A DNA stretch of 64,000 nt from Isochrysis galbana (GCA_018136815.1 CM030933.1:5534282-5598281); one strand, 5' to 3'; counted from the first letter of the stretch, positions 9,832-20,561 are shown. Notes: generated from the letters alone by a model not told the origin. A program made the numbers and translations.

Positions 9832-11096
9832 TCGGCCGGCGGGACTCGCAGGCGGGGGCTGTCGTGTGACGGACGAGACGGGCGGGCGGCCGACGAGGGG
9901 GCCGACGCGGGCTTCCGTCGGTTCACGCTCCCCTTCATTCCGCCGGTCTATGAGTTCATGAGTTCACGATTTCAAGTACGGCGAGGGTGGAGGTGGAGGT
10001 GGGGGGGGGGGGGGAGCGAGGGGAGCCGAGAGCGCCCGGCGTATTTCGCCTCTCCCCCGCGCGCGCTTGGCTCGCTCCGCCCCCCCGCTCCCCCCCCCCG
10101 CCCCCCCTCCTCTTTCCCCTGTGGCGAGCTCTCGAGTCGAGTAGAGAGCAGAGTTACTGAGACGAAAGTAAAGAGCAGAGGAGAAGGCCTCGAGCTCTCT
10201 CCGCCCCCCCCCCTTTCCCCCGCGCGCCCCGCCCCCGCGCGCGCCCCCCCCCCCGCCCCCCCCGCGCGCCGCTCTCTGATTCAGAGCGCCGACAGCACCA
10301 CACACTCTCTGCCGGCGGCGGCTCGAGAGGACTCCGGGAGAGAGAGGCACGGAGGCACCCCAATGAAGAGAGAGTATTGCAGCGGTTTGGGTATACGATG
10401 AAGGCAAGATGAGTGGGATGAGCGAGCCCGAGGGCGGCTGGATTGCTCGCCAGTATTATCTCTCTCCCCGCTGATTATTTTATATGTATTCTGAAGGCCT
10501 CTTCCTGGGCTCTCGCTGGGGGGAGGGCCCGCCCGGCCTCCACACGGGGAGTGCTAATATGACGCGGGTGGTCCCCTCTCTCTCCCAAACTCTCTCTGTG
10601 TGCTGTTGGCGAGCACCACGCTGACCTCGTCGTTATGGATAAGATCTTCGAGAATAGACAGATGAAGACAGCCGAGGGAAGCGAGAGAGACCGGGTGTGA
10701 GACGTGCGATGAGATCGGAAAGGCGAGAGAGCTGGAGAGAGAGAGAATTACGGGGACAACCTCATTCATCGTGTCTCTCTACTCAGCGAAAGAGAGGAAA
10801 GAAATGAGAGAGAGGCGTGTGTGTGTGCAGAGAGGAGAGAGAAGCACAGGCGAACGCCCGCGGAGGCGCGCGGGGGGGGGGGGGGGGGGGGCGGGGGGGG
10901 GGGGAAGAGAGGGAGAGAGGAAAAGGGGACAGCGAGAGGGAGCAGGAGTTGCTTGCTGGGCGGCAGGGCGCGGCTGGTCCCCTTCCCTTCCCTCTCTCCC
11001 TCCCTTCCATCCCCTGCCCCCCGCCCTCCAGCCCTTCCACCCACCCACCGCAGGGAGCCCCCCCTCCCCCTCGACCCAACCTGTGTGGAGACCGCC
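9832..11096. promoter_or_regulatory. Divergent intergenic region with homopurine/homopyrimidine blocks
   Basis: Between the lumen gene (-) and the PH-domain gene (+). Purine/G runs on the plus strand near 9975-10020 put pyrimidines before the lumen gene. A C/T block at 10980-11085 precedes the PH gene ATG. A G run sits at about 10870-10912. In-frame codons upstream of 11097 code only for Arg/Gly/Pro low complexity. Confidence 0.45.
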
Positions 11097-14000
11097 ATGG
11101 CCCACGAGCCAGCCGTCTTCCTTTCACTCACATGGTCTGAGAACTGTGTACTCTTCCCCGATGGCACGCGCCGCCCTTTCGACGACATGGTCCGCTGCTC
11201 GCTCACATGTGGCCAGTTGGGCGCGAGGCGGAAGCTATTGTCCGACGGGGCGGCGGAGCATGCGCTCAAGCACGGCGCGCCTCGCGCCACTCGCTGGAGG
11301 CGACACCGTGTCGATTTAGACCCATACACCTCGCGACTCGCCTGGTTTGAGGATGCGAGGGGCATCCGCGCGAAAAAGCCGACCCACTGCGATTCGGTGC
11401 ACCTCGACTGCACACCTTGCGCTGTCTATGTCAACCGCGTCGACCACACGCAGCTCGCATTAGCATTCGGCGCGCAGCTCATCATCTTCAAGGCGGACAG
11501 CAAGTCCGAGGCCTGTGACTGGGCCACCGTCCTCGCGTCCGCCATTTTCTTCTCCTCCGACTCATTCAAGGCACTGATCGACGAGTGCTCGCGCGCGTTT
11601 GCCATCGCCATTTCTCTGCGCTCAAAGGCGCTACATGACAATATGCACGAGGGGATGGACTCGCAGCTCAGCCTGGACGAGACGGCCGCTCTGCTGCGCG
11701 CCATGTTTCGTCCGCTCAGCTTGAGCGACGTTCGCATTCTTGGGGAACGGCTTGCCCCATCTGGGCGTGGGCTCGGCGTGGAGGCCTTCACCCAGCTCTT
11801 CCGCCACATGTCGTCGGATGACACACCTCTTGACGAGCTAGCGCGCGCCATCACAATCCTCTCAGCCACCCACAGCAAGCTGGCGCCGCCCATTGACGCG
11901 ACGCCGGACCTTCCGCTTGGCGAGTTCATGTTTGAAGAGCTCACGAAGCACAACATGCCTAGCTCAATCGTCAACCTCCTGCTCGACGCGGCCGATGCTG
12001 TTGCCTACGGCGCGTCGCCCGAAGGTCCGCCATGCCCTGTCGCGCCCTTGCAGGTGGCGCAAGTGCTCTACCCACGCACCGCCGGGCTCCTCGCGGATGA
12101 CCACTACGTGTTCGATACTGCGCTCACGCCTATCGGCTACCGTGCCGAGGGCATGGCTGTGAGCCCAGTCGGGTCTGCGGCGCCCTCGGAGCAAGAGGCG
12201 ACTCCACCCAACCCGCGGCCTGATATAGGCCCCAGCACTCCCGATGAGCTAGATGCGGAGATCGAGGCTGAGCTCGAGGCCATCAAGGCAAAGCGGCCGC
12301 CTGACCAGCCGGAGCCGCAGCGCGAGGAGTCCTTTGTCGACCAGATCCGGAACGCATGGGAGAACTTCCGTAGCGGGTTCCTGGAGAGCACTGAGCCACA
12401 AGCAACCGAGCAGCCGGCCGAGCAGCCGACAGATGAACAGGAGAACCAGAAGCGCGGAGGTGGCGCCGGCAGCGATGAGAAATTCTTTGACTCGGACGAG
12501 GAACGTGCAGGCGGTCTCGACTATGGCGACCGTCTGGCTCGCGCCCGATTGCGCAAGGGTGGCGAACGTCGCGGTGTCAGCGACGAGCGCTTCTTCGACG
12601 ACGAGGAGGATTATGGGCGCGATGTCGCCTACGACGACCGGATGGATCGTGCCAGGTCACGCCAGGGCCGCAAGGGAGGCGGTAGAGGCAGTGATGAGAG
12701 ATTCTTCGAGTCGGACTCCGACCTTGATTTGGATGCTCCGACACCTCGCACGTATGCAAGCCGGCTCGAGCGGGCGCGCTCAGGGAAGGCGGGCGACGGT
12801 GTGCGCGGCGGCAGCGACGAGACGTTCTTCGACTCGGAAACGGATGAGATCGGCCCCGACGGTGTGGCCTACAACAACCGACTGGGGCGCGCGCGTACCG
12901 GCAAGGCCGCCAAAGCAGGAGGTGGCCACAACTCCGAAAAGTTTTTTGACGATTCTGACGAGGAGTTCGGCCCAGATGGCGTCACACCACTCACCTATGA
13001 GGAGCGAATGGAGCGGGCGCGCGCCCGCAAGGCGGCCAGGGACGGCACCTCCGGCAGCAAGGCCGGGCGAAACTCCGAAAAGTTCTTTGACGACTCGGAA
13101 TCAGAGGTCGGCACAGATGGCGTCACTCCGCGCACGTACAAGACGCGGCTGGAGCGCGCGCGCTCCAAGAAGGCCGGCGAGGATAGGCAGAACTCCGAGA
13201 GGTTCTTCGACGATTCTGAGTCTGAGAAAGCCGGTCCAGATGGCGTTACCCCGCGCACGTACAAGACGCGCCTGGAGCGCGCACGCTCCAAGAAGACGGT
13301 CAGGGGTGGCCGCGACGGCGCCGAGCGGTCCTCCGAGAAATTCTTCGATTCCGAGGAGGACGCAGCCGAGCCTGCCACGCAGGGCCTTGCCCCACAGTAT
13401 GAGACGCGCATGGAGCGTGCTCGCGGCGGCAAGGCCAAAGTTGGCATAAGCATTCGTCACCGCAGCTCTGAGAAGTTCTTCGACTCAGAGGACGATGAGT
13501 TGGATCGAGTGCCAATCATCCCCGAGGGTGGCACATTGCGCTCGCGCTTCATTGGTGCTGACCTGGCGGCACAAGCCGCAGCTCGAGATAGGGCTGACTT
13601 CGAGGGACAGGCGTCTACGCCGCGCACATACATTGGCCGTCTCGAGCGCGCGCGCGCCCGCAAAATCAGCCACAGGACCAAGGACGTCCGAATCTCTGGC
13701 GCATCCATCGCCGACGATTCGGATGACGACGCATTGTTTGTGCCAGTGGGTGCAACTCTGCGGTCCAAATTCATCGGGGAGGATCTCGCCGCGCAGGCGA
13801 ACGAGCTGCGCACCGACACCCGCGGGCCACCCACGAGCACCTATGATGCACGCGTGAAGCGCGCTCGCGCGGCCGGCCGTGGTGCGAGCGAGATGTCGAA
13901 GCAGCCAACGTTCGGCGGTACGCTGCGGGCACGGTACATCGCTGCTGATTTGGCCGAACGGAGGAGTGAACCTCCGATCACCCCCCGCACCTACACTGGG

Positions 14001-14204
14001 CGCATCCAGCGGGCTCGCGCTGGCGTGGCCGCTCGGGATCTCGCATTGGTGGCACAAGCGTTGCCTGATGCGCCCGTCACTTCGGCTCCTGAGCACATTC
14101 GCCTGAGAAGTACATTTCGGTTGAATCTCCCGCCATCTCTACCCACTCGGGTGATCGGTGGTGCTCCCGGGATCGGTGAACCGCCAGATATCGATCGGAT
14201 CTGA
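11097..14204 (+). CDS. PH-domain protein with nine tandem acidic FF-D (FFAT-like) repeats
   Basis: 1035 aa from the ATG at 11097 (context GCCATGG; upstream in-frame sequence is low complexity). Residues about 66-151 read as a PH domain: basic first strand (RWRRHRVDLDPYTSRLAWF) and the closing helix KADSKSEACDWATVLASAI. Residues 160-255 are helical and resemble the EF-hand-like region after the PH domain of phospholipase C. From residue 455 the protein is repetitive: nine units of about 36-47 aa, each with S-[DE]-E-[KRT]-F-F-[DE]-[SD] in an acidic patch (first Phe at 463, 499, 536, 577, 616, 663, 703, 749, 794), then in most units TPRTYxxRLERARxxK. Three later units share TLR[SA][RK][FY]I[GA]xDLA (813, 887, 942). 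A membrane-binding scaffold or contact-site tether is inferred. Confidence 0.85.
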   Translation: MAHEPAVFLSLTWSENCVLFPDGTRRPFDDMVRCSLTCGQLGARRKLLSDGAAEHALKHGAPRATRWRRHRVDLDPYTSRLAWFEDARGIRAKKPTHCDSVHLDCTPCAVYVNRVDHTQLALAFGAQLIIFKADSKSEACDWATVLASAIFFSSDSFKALIDECSRAFAIAISLRSKALHDNMHEGMDSQLSLDETAALLRAMFRPLSLSDVRILGERLAPSGRGLGVEAFTQLFRHMSSDDTPLDELARAITILSATHSKLAPPIDATPDLPLGEFMFEELTKHNMPSSIVNLLLDAADAVAYGASPEGPPCPVAPLQVAQVLYPRTAGLLADDHYVFDTALTPIGYRAEGMAVSPVGSAAPSEQEATPPNPRPDIGPSTPDELDAEIEAELEAIKAKRPPDQPEPQREESFVDQIRNAWENFRSGFLESTEPQATEQPAEQPTDEQENQKRGGGAGSDEKFFDSDEERAGGLDYGDRLARARLRKGGERRGVSDERFFDDEEDYGRDVAYDDRMDRARSRQGRKGGGRGSDERFFESDSDLDLDAPTPRTYASRLERARSGKAGDGVRGGSDETFFDSETDEIGPDGVAYNNRLGRARTGKAAKAGGGHNSEKFFDDSDEEFGPDGVTPLTYEERMERARARKAARDGTSGSKAGRNSEKFFDDSESEVGTDGVTPRTYKTRLERARSKKAGEDRQNSERFFDDSESEKAGPDGVTPRTYKTRLERARSKKTVRGGRDGAERSSEKFFDSEEDAAEPATQGLAPQYETRMERARGGKAKVGISIRHRSSEKFFDSEDDELDRVPIIPEGGTLRSRFIGADLAAQAAARDRADFEGQASTPRTYIGRLERARARKISHRTKDVRISGASIADDSDDDALFVPVGATLRSKFIGEDLAAQANELRTDTRGPPTSTYDARVKRARAAGRGASEMSKQPTFGGTLRARYIAADLAERRSEPPITPRTYTGRIQRARAGVAARDLALVAQALPDAPVTSAPEHIRLRSTFRLNLPPSLPTRVIGGAPGIGEPPDIDRI

Positions 14205-14796
14205 CGGCACGTCATTCTTCTCGCGAGTGTGTGCCCTATCCAAACTGGTCGGCGATGACTCCTCGCGATCGTTGCTATGTTTTCTACTACTTCTCAAGGA
14301 CGAGCTAGTGGTTGCTACGTAGTCCTTGCAAGGGCCCGATGAAAGGAGGCTCTTCTCCAATCTTAGTCCCTTTGGCAGCCGTGTTCGTCTTTGTCAAGTT
14401 GCATCTTCCATCTTCTAAACTGTGAGTCGTAAGCAATCTTCTAAATTCTAGTGTCTCTACAGTGTCTCTATTGAACAGCCTTATGCTTGTGGGCGCCGCG
14501 GGGAGCGCCGGCCGTTGTGGTGCGGGGTAGGAGTGGTCGGTCGCATCCATGCTTGCGCGGCGCGGAATGTGCATGTCTGTCTGTGTGAATCGCGTATGGT
14601 GTAGTGTCCAGTCTGCATTGGTACACGCAATGTTATTGTAAAAGGGCCTAGAGGAGCGAACGCTCGGCCCCCCTAGCCTGCGCGTTGGCCTGCGCCGAAC
14701 ATCGGCGGGAGGGAAGTGGCTAGAGCGTGGTCGTAATGCAATCGCGCCGCACCGCCTACGCTTGCGCTTGCTTCGGCATGGCGGGAGATTAGAGAT
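14205..14796. other. Intergenic, no gene recognised
   Basis: 3' flank of the PH-domain gene; short unconserved ORFs only. Confidence 0.45.
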
Positions 14797-14945
14797 TAGC
14801 GCCCTGACTACGACTTCTCGGCCCGAGTGTTAAAATGCACACCCCCTCCCCCCTCCCCCGCGTTATTGTGTTTATTTATTGACCCACTAAAGGGCGCAGG
14901 CGCAGGGTTTTCCGCCGGCCTAAGCCTTAGTGCGGAGTACTTATT

Positions 14946-15882
14946 TTTAATAATCTATCTGAGCATTAGTACCACTACTCTCACTAGCCCGGTACTAACA
15001 CGACAGCCCTCAGCGCACTTGCCCGTACAACTTGGCGCGTGCTGTTGTCACAGATACATACTCCTATGCACCCCTCCACATCTCCCCCCTCGCAGGCCCC
15101 CGGCTCCCATTCTAACTCCCCACAAGTTAAGATGAGGGAAAACCCATTGAGGCGGACCGAACGACGCCGGCCGACTCTCCGGGAAAAAGCACCGGGGGGG
15201 GGGGGAGGAACCTCTCGTCAAAAAAGGAGAACGGCCCTTAACAGCTCACGCCGCGAGCAGTTCTCGAGAAATAAGCAACTGCGCCTCGAGTATACCTGCC
15301 ACAAGGGTATCCGAGACGTCTTGAGCCGCTCCCTTCCCATCTCCCTCCTATCGCCAGTCGCCCCCCTTCGCCCGTTTGCTAACGCAAACGGGGCTCGTTT
15401 CTCACCACACTCCATCGGGGGGGGTGCAAATCCCCCCCTCTCCCTCGTTCCATTCTCTTCCGCCCCGGTCCCTGCGGCGCGTCGCCATGCGGCGCGCCAT
15501 GGCCTGCTCTCAGAGGTCCTTCAGGGGCGCCCAGAGGGCCAGCAAGGGCAGCTCAGGGGGCAGTGGAGGCTGGGGCTCAGCCCCTGGCCCCCCCTGCCTC
15601 TCCCTCGCTCGCCTCGCTGGCCTTGGGTGCCGCCCTGAGGCCCCTGTCTGCCTGGCGACCAGGGATGGGGGGGGGAGTCAGTACGAGAGCAGGCCCATGT
15701 GGGCCTGGGAGTGCGGCTCGCGGCCCGCGCCCACTAGGGGTCTGGGCTGTATTGCTGAGTGCCCTGCCCCTGCCAGAGGGCAGGGGCTGGGGTTGAATGT
15801 ACGGGCCCACCCCGGGGGGTGTCCGCAATGGAGAGAGGGGGGCGCGAGGCCCCCATTGAGTGGGGGAGCGTGATTAGCTTTT
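14946..15882 (-). mobile_element. Non-autonomous retroelement (937 bp) with 15-bp target duplication
   Basis: TGCGGAGTACTTATT occurs at 14931-14945 and again at 15883-15897 on either side of this block, as expected of a target-primed insertion. On the minus strand the 5' end carries a GC hairpin (15854-15837, GGGGGCCTCGCGCCCCCC) and the 3' end is AT-rich (GATTATTAAA). There is no long ORF. Partial copies lie at 8148-8460 (3' part) and 27430-27560 (5' part). Confidence 0.7.
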
Positions 15883-16056
15883 TGCGGAGTACTTATTGAG
15901 GGGCGAGGCTGAGAGACCCGTATATTGGGCCTCGTTTGTGAAGGGGTCCGACAACTCGGCCGTGGCGTACGGCTCAACACGTCGTCGCGTGTGGTGGTGC
16001 CGTGGATGTGGAGACTTCCGCGTGGATCAGGCCAAGGAACGCTACCCGTCGATGTG

Positions 16057-17326
16057 TAGGGGTAGGCCAGGATATCCGAGATATCCATCGGGATATTTGG
16101 GCGGATATGCTGGAAATGGATATCTCTGGATAGATGTGGGATATTTGGGCGCTGTGAGCGTGCGGTGCCCAAAAACAAAACTCGCATTCGGCGCGTCGCC
16201 GCAGAGCCGCTGTACCCCTGCGGCGCTCACGATTGGGAGGTGACAAATCAAGCGAATACGTAATAAACAATGTTGTTACTGTAATAGTAATTGCCCATCT
16301 CACCACCGAGAGCGCCACCCCGCTCCCTGCTGCCACCCACCACCATGCCACGAGGTGAGCTGCCGCTCTTGCACCTGCCCTGGCGCTAGAGCGCCACCCA
16401 CTCACCTGTGCCTATGCCCATCTCCTTGCGCAGGTCCACGCCGCTCGCGCCGCTCCGCACCGCGCAGGAACGCCGACAATTCTGTCGGCGACAACCCTGC
16501 GCGTGTGAGCGCCGAGAACGCACGCAGAGCGACTCATCGACAGAGCGCGGCGAAGAGACCGTCGAGGAGGGGGATGGGCTGGAGATTCTGATGGTCTACG
16601 ATGCGCTGGAGGCACTGAGGGGGTGGGTGCGGCAGCTTGCAAATCTCCCTTGCTTCTCTCACATCGCGGGGGTTGCCGATCAATTGACAAGAGAGCTTCC
16701 TGAATACCTTGTGGCATGCCAAGGAGCAAAGATCGAACATCGCGAAGATCGAACATCGGGACGTGTCAATTTTCACCAAAGACGTGTTGCAATGGTGGGC
16801 GTTCAGTCATACGAAGCTCCCGACCTGGTCCCTTGCGGCTAGGATTGCATTTTGTCTCAGTCCTAATTCTGCCTCTTGTGAACGTGTGTTTTCGTTGTTG
16901 CAGTGCATGTTTGGTGCTAATCGTGCGACGTCTTTGGCTGACCAAGTAGAGGCATCAGTGATGTTGCGATTCAATCGCAACAAGCGGACGTGTGTGTAGG
17001 GCAGTCGATGTCCATTGCCACTGTGAGATATGAGCTCATGTGTTGGGGTGAATGAATGACATCAAAAGGCACTAACTAACTAAGCACTATGGAAAGTAGG
17101 AATGAGGGAAGATGGAGGCAGACAAAGAGGTAGAGTAAGTAGGGAGGGGCCCGCGGCCTACGGGAGTGTGGGTGTGGCAGGCGACGAATCGGTGCAAGTG
17201 CGAGGACCACTTATAACAATAGTATCGAGATATTTTTTGGGATATTTGGGCTGGCGCTTGGATATTTCTTGGATATTTTTGAGGGATATTTGGGCGAAGA
17301 TTCGTGGATATCCTGGCCTACCCCTA
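16057..17326 (+). mobile_element. hAT DNA transposon with perfect 21-bp TIRs and 8-bp TSD
   Basis: The left end TAGGGGTAGGCCAGGATATC(C) at 16057-16077 is exactly inverted at 17306-17326. The 8-mer TCGATGTG flanks both ends (16049-16056 and 17327-17334). Length, the YARNG-type start and the 8-bp duplication are diagnostic of hAT elements. It carries a 3' piece of a transposase gene (next entry), so it is non-autonomous. Many GGATATTT(G) motifs cluster inside both ends and may be subterminal transposase-binding sites. Confidence 0.9.
16450..16999 (+). pseudogene. hAT transposase C-terminal fragment, frameshifted
   Basis: The dimerisation domain is clear in one frame (DVLQWWAFSHTKLPTWSLAA, then LSPNSASCERVFSLLQ, ending near 16999). 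The preceding part (LTRELPEYLVACQGAKIEHR) is in another frame. The break is an exact 16-bp tandem duplication, GATCGAACATCGCGAA at 16731-16746 repeated from 16747. The catalytic core is missing, so the protein is not functional. Confidence 0.8.
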
Positions 17327-17782
17327 TCGATGTGGGCACTCATCGAGCCATACATGGGCCGTTGGTGCAAGGCAAAACTCATGCTCGTCGGCGACTATTC
17401 TGACGAGTACGAGAAGATCCCCAAGACCAAATACATTGGAGACGAGGCGGCCGTCGCGTACCTATGCATGGAATACATCACGGCGGCGTCGCGTACGGTG
17501 AAACGAGTCCCATGGTGCAAGTGCGCCGAGCAGCTGGCAAACTCTGGATGGAGAACCAAAAAGACGTCCTCGCACGCATCACGGACCTCGCCACCCAGGA
17601 TCAGCCAAGCGACATGGTCGCCTGCTAGCAGAACGACATTGACAATAGGATCGAGGAGGGAGGAGGAGGGGTGTGAGAAAAGACGAAGGCAAGAGCGAAA
17701 ACTCAGCCTGCTTAGGGTGTGTCCGCTTGGCGTTTTCGTACATAACGTTAGCTGCTACTATGCGCACGCGCCGCGTCCTTAA

Positions 17783-19070
17783 GTGAAAACAAAACTATCA
17801 CATAACAGTCTGAGTGAAAACAAATCTATCACATGGCCCTCTTTTGAGGGAACGCGACTTTGATACCACACGCTCACCTTCTTCTCGTGGCAGTCGTGAG
17901 AGGACGCATGTGAACCAGGCACATCCGCGCTCAATGAAGTAGGTGGTTCTTTTGTCAAGCGGCCGAAATTGAGAGGACCGATTCCCCTTGCTTGCCCAAC
18001 CAACGCAAAGGGCGCCCTCCTATTCCTATGCCGCTAGGTGACGCTGGTTCTACTGTTTGCCCCGGGGCTGATGTGGGGTGGTGTAGGTTTCGGTTGGAGT
18101 TGTTTGCTGATGCCATGTGAGGATTGTCTTTTTTTGGTTTGGATTGCCTTCGCGTTCTAGGCGAGTTTTCGGTTAGATTCAGGGCGTTGTGCTATGAGTC
18201 GGACGTTTTCGTTTTCGATTTCGCTCATTGACATTGATCGTCTACCCTTGCCCTTGTTCCCTTCCTTGTTGTCCTCGATGAAGATGGGGGATGGGGGTGC
18301 ATATTTCCAGTTCTAGTGTGGGATTTTGAGTTTTTGTTTCCTTCCCTGGGCTGCCGTACGGGTACGCACAAGCTGTGGGTACCCGGCGGGGCTATGCCTC
18401 TGGTAAGGGTGATATACAAAAGGCCTATTAATATTAATATTCTCGCCACGCAGCCGAGGCTTTGGGCCTATGCCTGCGATACGCCTTAATGCACCCCTTG
18501 TTCTTGCACACAAATCTCGCTGCCGTCCCCCGACGAAGTTACATGTAGCACAGACACTTTTACAGCAATGGCTCCAAGTTATGCAAGACACAGCGAACCT
18601 TAACATCCTATGAATATAAATGAGTGGGCACGATAATTGCTCATTGCATCATGGAGGTCAGGGTCCGGATTGGGCAAAGAGCGCTCAGAAGACGGATTGA
18701 AGAACAAAAGAACAACACACGAGCCACAAACCACAGCATGCCTCACTTCTCACATGTTCGGCATCAGCTTCCCCAACGGTCAACATTTGCGCATGCGCAT
18801 ATGCGCATCGCGAATGTTTTGTTTAGTCAAGCGTTGGGATACATCTTGCGTGTGCTTACCCCCGCCGCTTTGCTGTGTCGTTTTCCGTGACATGATCCTC
18901 ATGCGTGGCCGGCACGCTCGCGCCCGGCCCTCCATTCCCAAATCTCACACACAGCTCCAATCCATCGTAAATAAGGAGAGCTGAGCTTGCGCACAGAAGC
19001 GAGAATCCTGCGAGGTGCGCACGCCGCGAAAGTGCGTTGCTTTATTGCTCCATATCCTCCCCCCGGCCAT
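17783..19070. other. Intergenic, no gene recognised
   Basis: Sequence of average composition with short ORFs and no repeat I could match elsewhere in the window. An alternating GCGCATGCGCATATGCGCAT stretch lies near 18792. Confidence 0.4.
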
Positions 19071-20561
19071 TCACATTGTTTGGCCGAGTCGAAGCGACGA
19101 GAAATCATCGAGGGTATCTCCCATCGGTCTTCCGCTGCTCCCCACGCGTGGCAGCGAATCCTCAATATCGCGCAGGGCACTAGCCACCTCCTCCGATGTG
19201 GGTCTGAGCTTAGTAGATTGGTGCCACAATCTCTGCAGCAAGCTCTGTGCAGCTGTAGGCATAGTCTTACAAACGGGAGGGCGCTCTCCCTCCACAACCT
19301 TGTCCTTGATGTCGAGCGGCTGATAACCATCCCAAGGAACCTCCCTAGCGAACATCTCGTTCAGCACGACTCCCAAGGCAAATACGTCAACAGAGCAGTC
19401 AAAATGTTTGGCTTCAAAGAGTTCGGGTGCCATGTAGTTAGGAGTGCCGGCCGTTGGCTCCTGAGGAAAATAGTGTACGACTGAGGCTGCGAACATGCCG
19501 AGGCCGGCGTGCTTTGGCATCGGGAACTTCATGGTGGCGGGTGAAGACCGTCCGCAAATACGAATCCAAGCGTCTGGGCGGGCGATTTACCTTAGAAGGA
19601 ACGAGGCCAAAGTCGCATATCTTAACCGCAGAAGCTCCGTGGAGAAGGAGAATATTGTGCGACTTGATGTCCCGATGTACGATTGGAGGCTCGCGCGAGT
19701 GCAAGTACCACAGGCCTGTCGCCACCTGCTCCGAGTGAGGGGCCAGCGCTCAGCCGACGTACGCGCCATCTCCAACCCATACTGAAGCGCCTCAGCCCAA
19801 GACTCGGGAAACGTAAGCACAGCAAAGAAGCACCTGCTCGGCAATATGAACAACCAATCTTCGATCGAGATCCGCGTTGGAGTTGTGCACCCGCTCGAAG
19901 AGCGAACTCTCAGCCTTTTCCATGACCACACAGCAGCCAGGCGGTGTGAGATTTGCACCTGAATAAATGGTGGGGACTCGGTATCAGCGGGAGACCTCAA
20001 TGTGGACACTCATGGGGTAGCACGCTAACTGAAACCTCATGGCTAGCTGACATGGAACTTACCAAACAGGGTGACAATATTTGGATGAGCCAGTCGGGCG
20101 TGAACGAGTAGCTCCTCCTTGAGAGCCTGTAGGGCGCCCTTAGAGAAATCATGCAGCACCTTTGCGGCCACTGGCTTACCCTTCCACGTGGCAGCATGGA
20201 TGGCGCCCATTGCACCATGCGCCATTGGCGGCTGCTGCAGCTGGAGCTCTGAGGTGGAAATCGGCAACCACGGAGCCGAACCGCCACCGGTCCCGACGGG
20301 CGCCGGTGCGCCGGCTGGTATGGCCTCGCCCGCACCCATCCGCGAGCGGCCGCGCCCCTTTGGAGCAGCGCGCGCCTCGGGCTCAGCGAGAAGCGCTGCG
20401 GTGCTGAACTGGTGTGCGTCGGGCTGCTCCGCGCTGCTCAGTCGAACGGGCATCGTGGAGGCCAGGCCGGCCGGCAGGCTCGCCGCTGGTACACTTGGCT
20501 TGAGCTCCTCCTCCTCGTCTTCCTCAAAGTCATCATCCTCATAGCACTCCTCATCTGCCAT
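19071..20561 (-). CDS. Protein kinase (TKL/Raf-like), four exons
   Basis: Exons 20561-20063, 19958-19834, 19725-19591 and 19460-19071 join in frame to 382 aa; introns are GT-AG, 104, 108 and 130 nt (first donor GTAAGT). The N terminus is acidic ([15 protein letters not shown]). The kinase domain spans about 101-375: K124 in [12 protein letters not shown] with D227, D246-F-G, and GTPNYMAPE ending at E265. The glycine loop is odd ([13 protein letters not shown]), lacking the usual GxGxxG, though a small-residue loop remains. The Asn after HRDxKxxN and the DFG are intact, so activity is likely. A cytosolic Ser/Thr signalling kinase is inferred. No ATG lies in frame upstream of 20561. Confidence 0.85.

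Larger units (their letters stand above)
14797..17782 (+). pseudogene. Unknown ORF split by two transposon insertions
   Basis: Three open segments (about 14797-14945, 15898-16056 and 17335-17782) are in the same frame if the two inserts and one copy of each target duplication are removed. The left part reads KGAGAGFSAGLSLSAEYL, the middle RPVYWASFVKGSDNSAVAY and WWCRGCGDFRVDQAKERYP, the right LIEPYMGRWCKAKLMLVGDY and VPWCKCAEQLANSGW. The paired cysteines suggest a small zinc-binding protein. No ATG is visible at the left end. I do not recognise the family; it may itself belong to an older mobile element. As it stands it cannot be translated. Confidence 0.5.

Noticed and set aside
10821-11096. 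N-terminal extension of the PH-domain ORF
   Set aside because: Encodes a Gly run and Pro/Ser-rich low complexity; the ATG at 11097 has good context and starts the domain-like sequence.
12250-13840. Long ORFs antisense or out of frame within the PH-domain gene
   Set aside because: Repeats of the real coding frame create repeated shadow frames; composition and motifs favour the sense frame.
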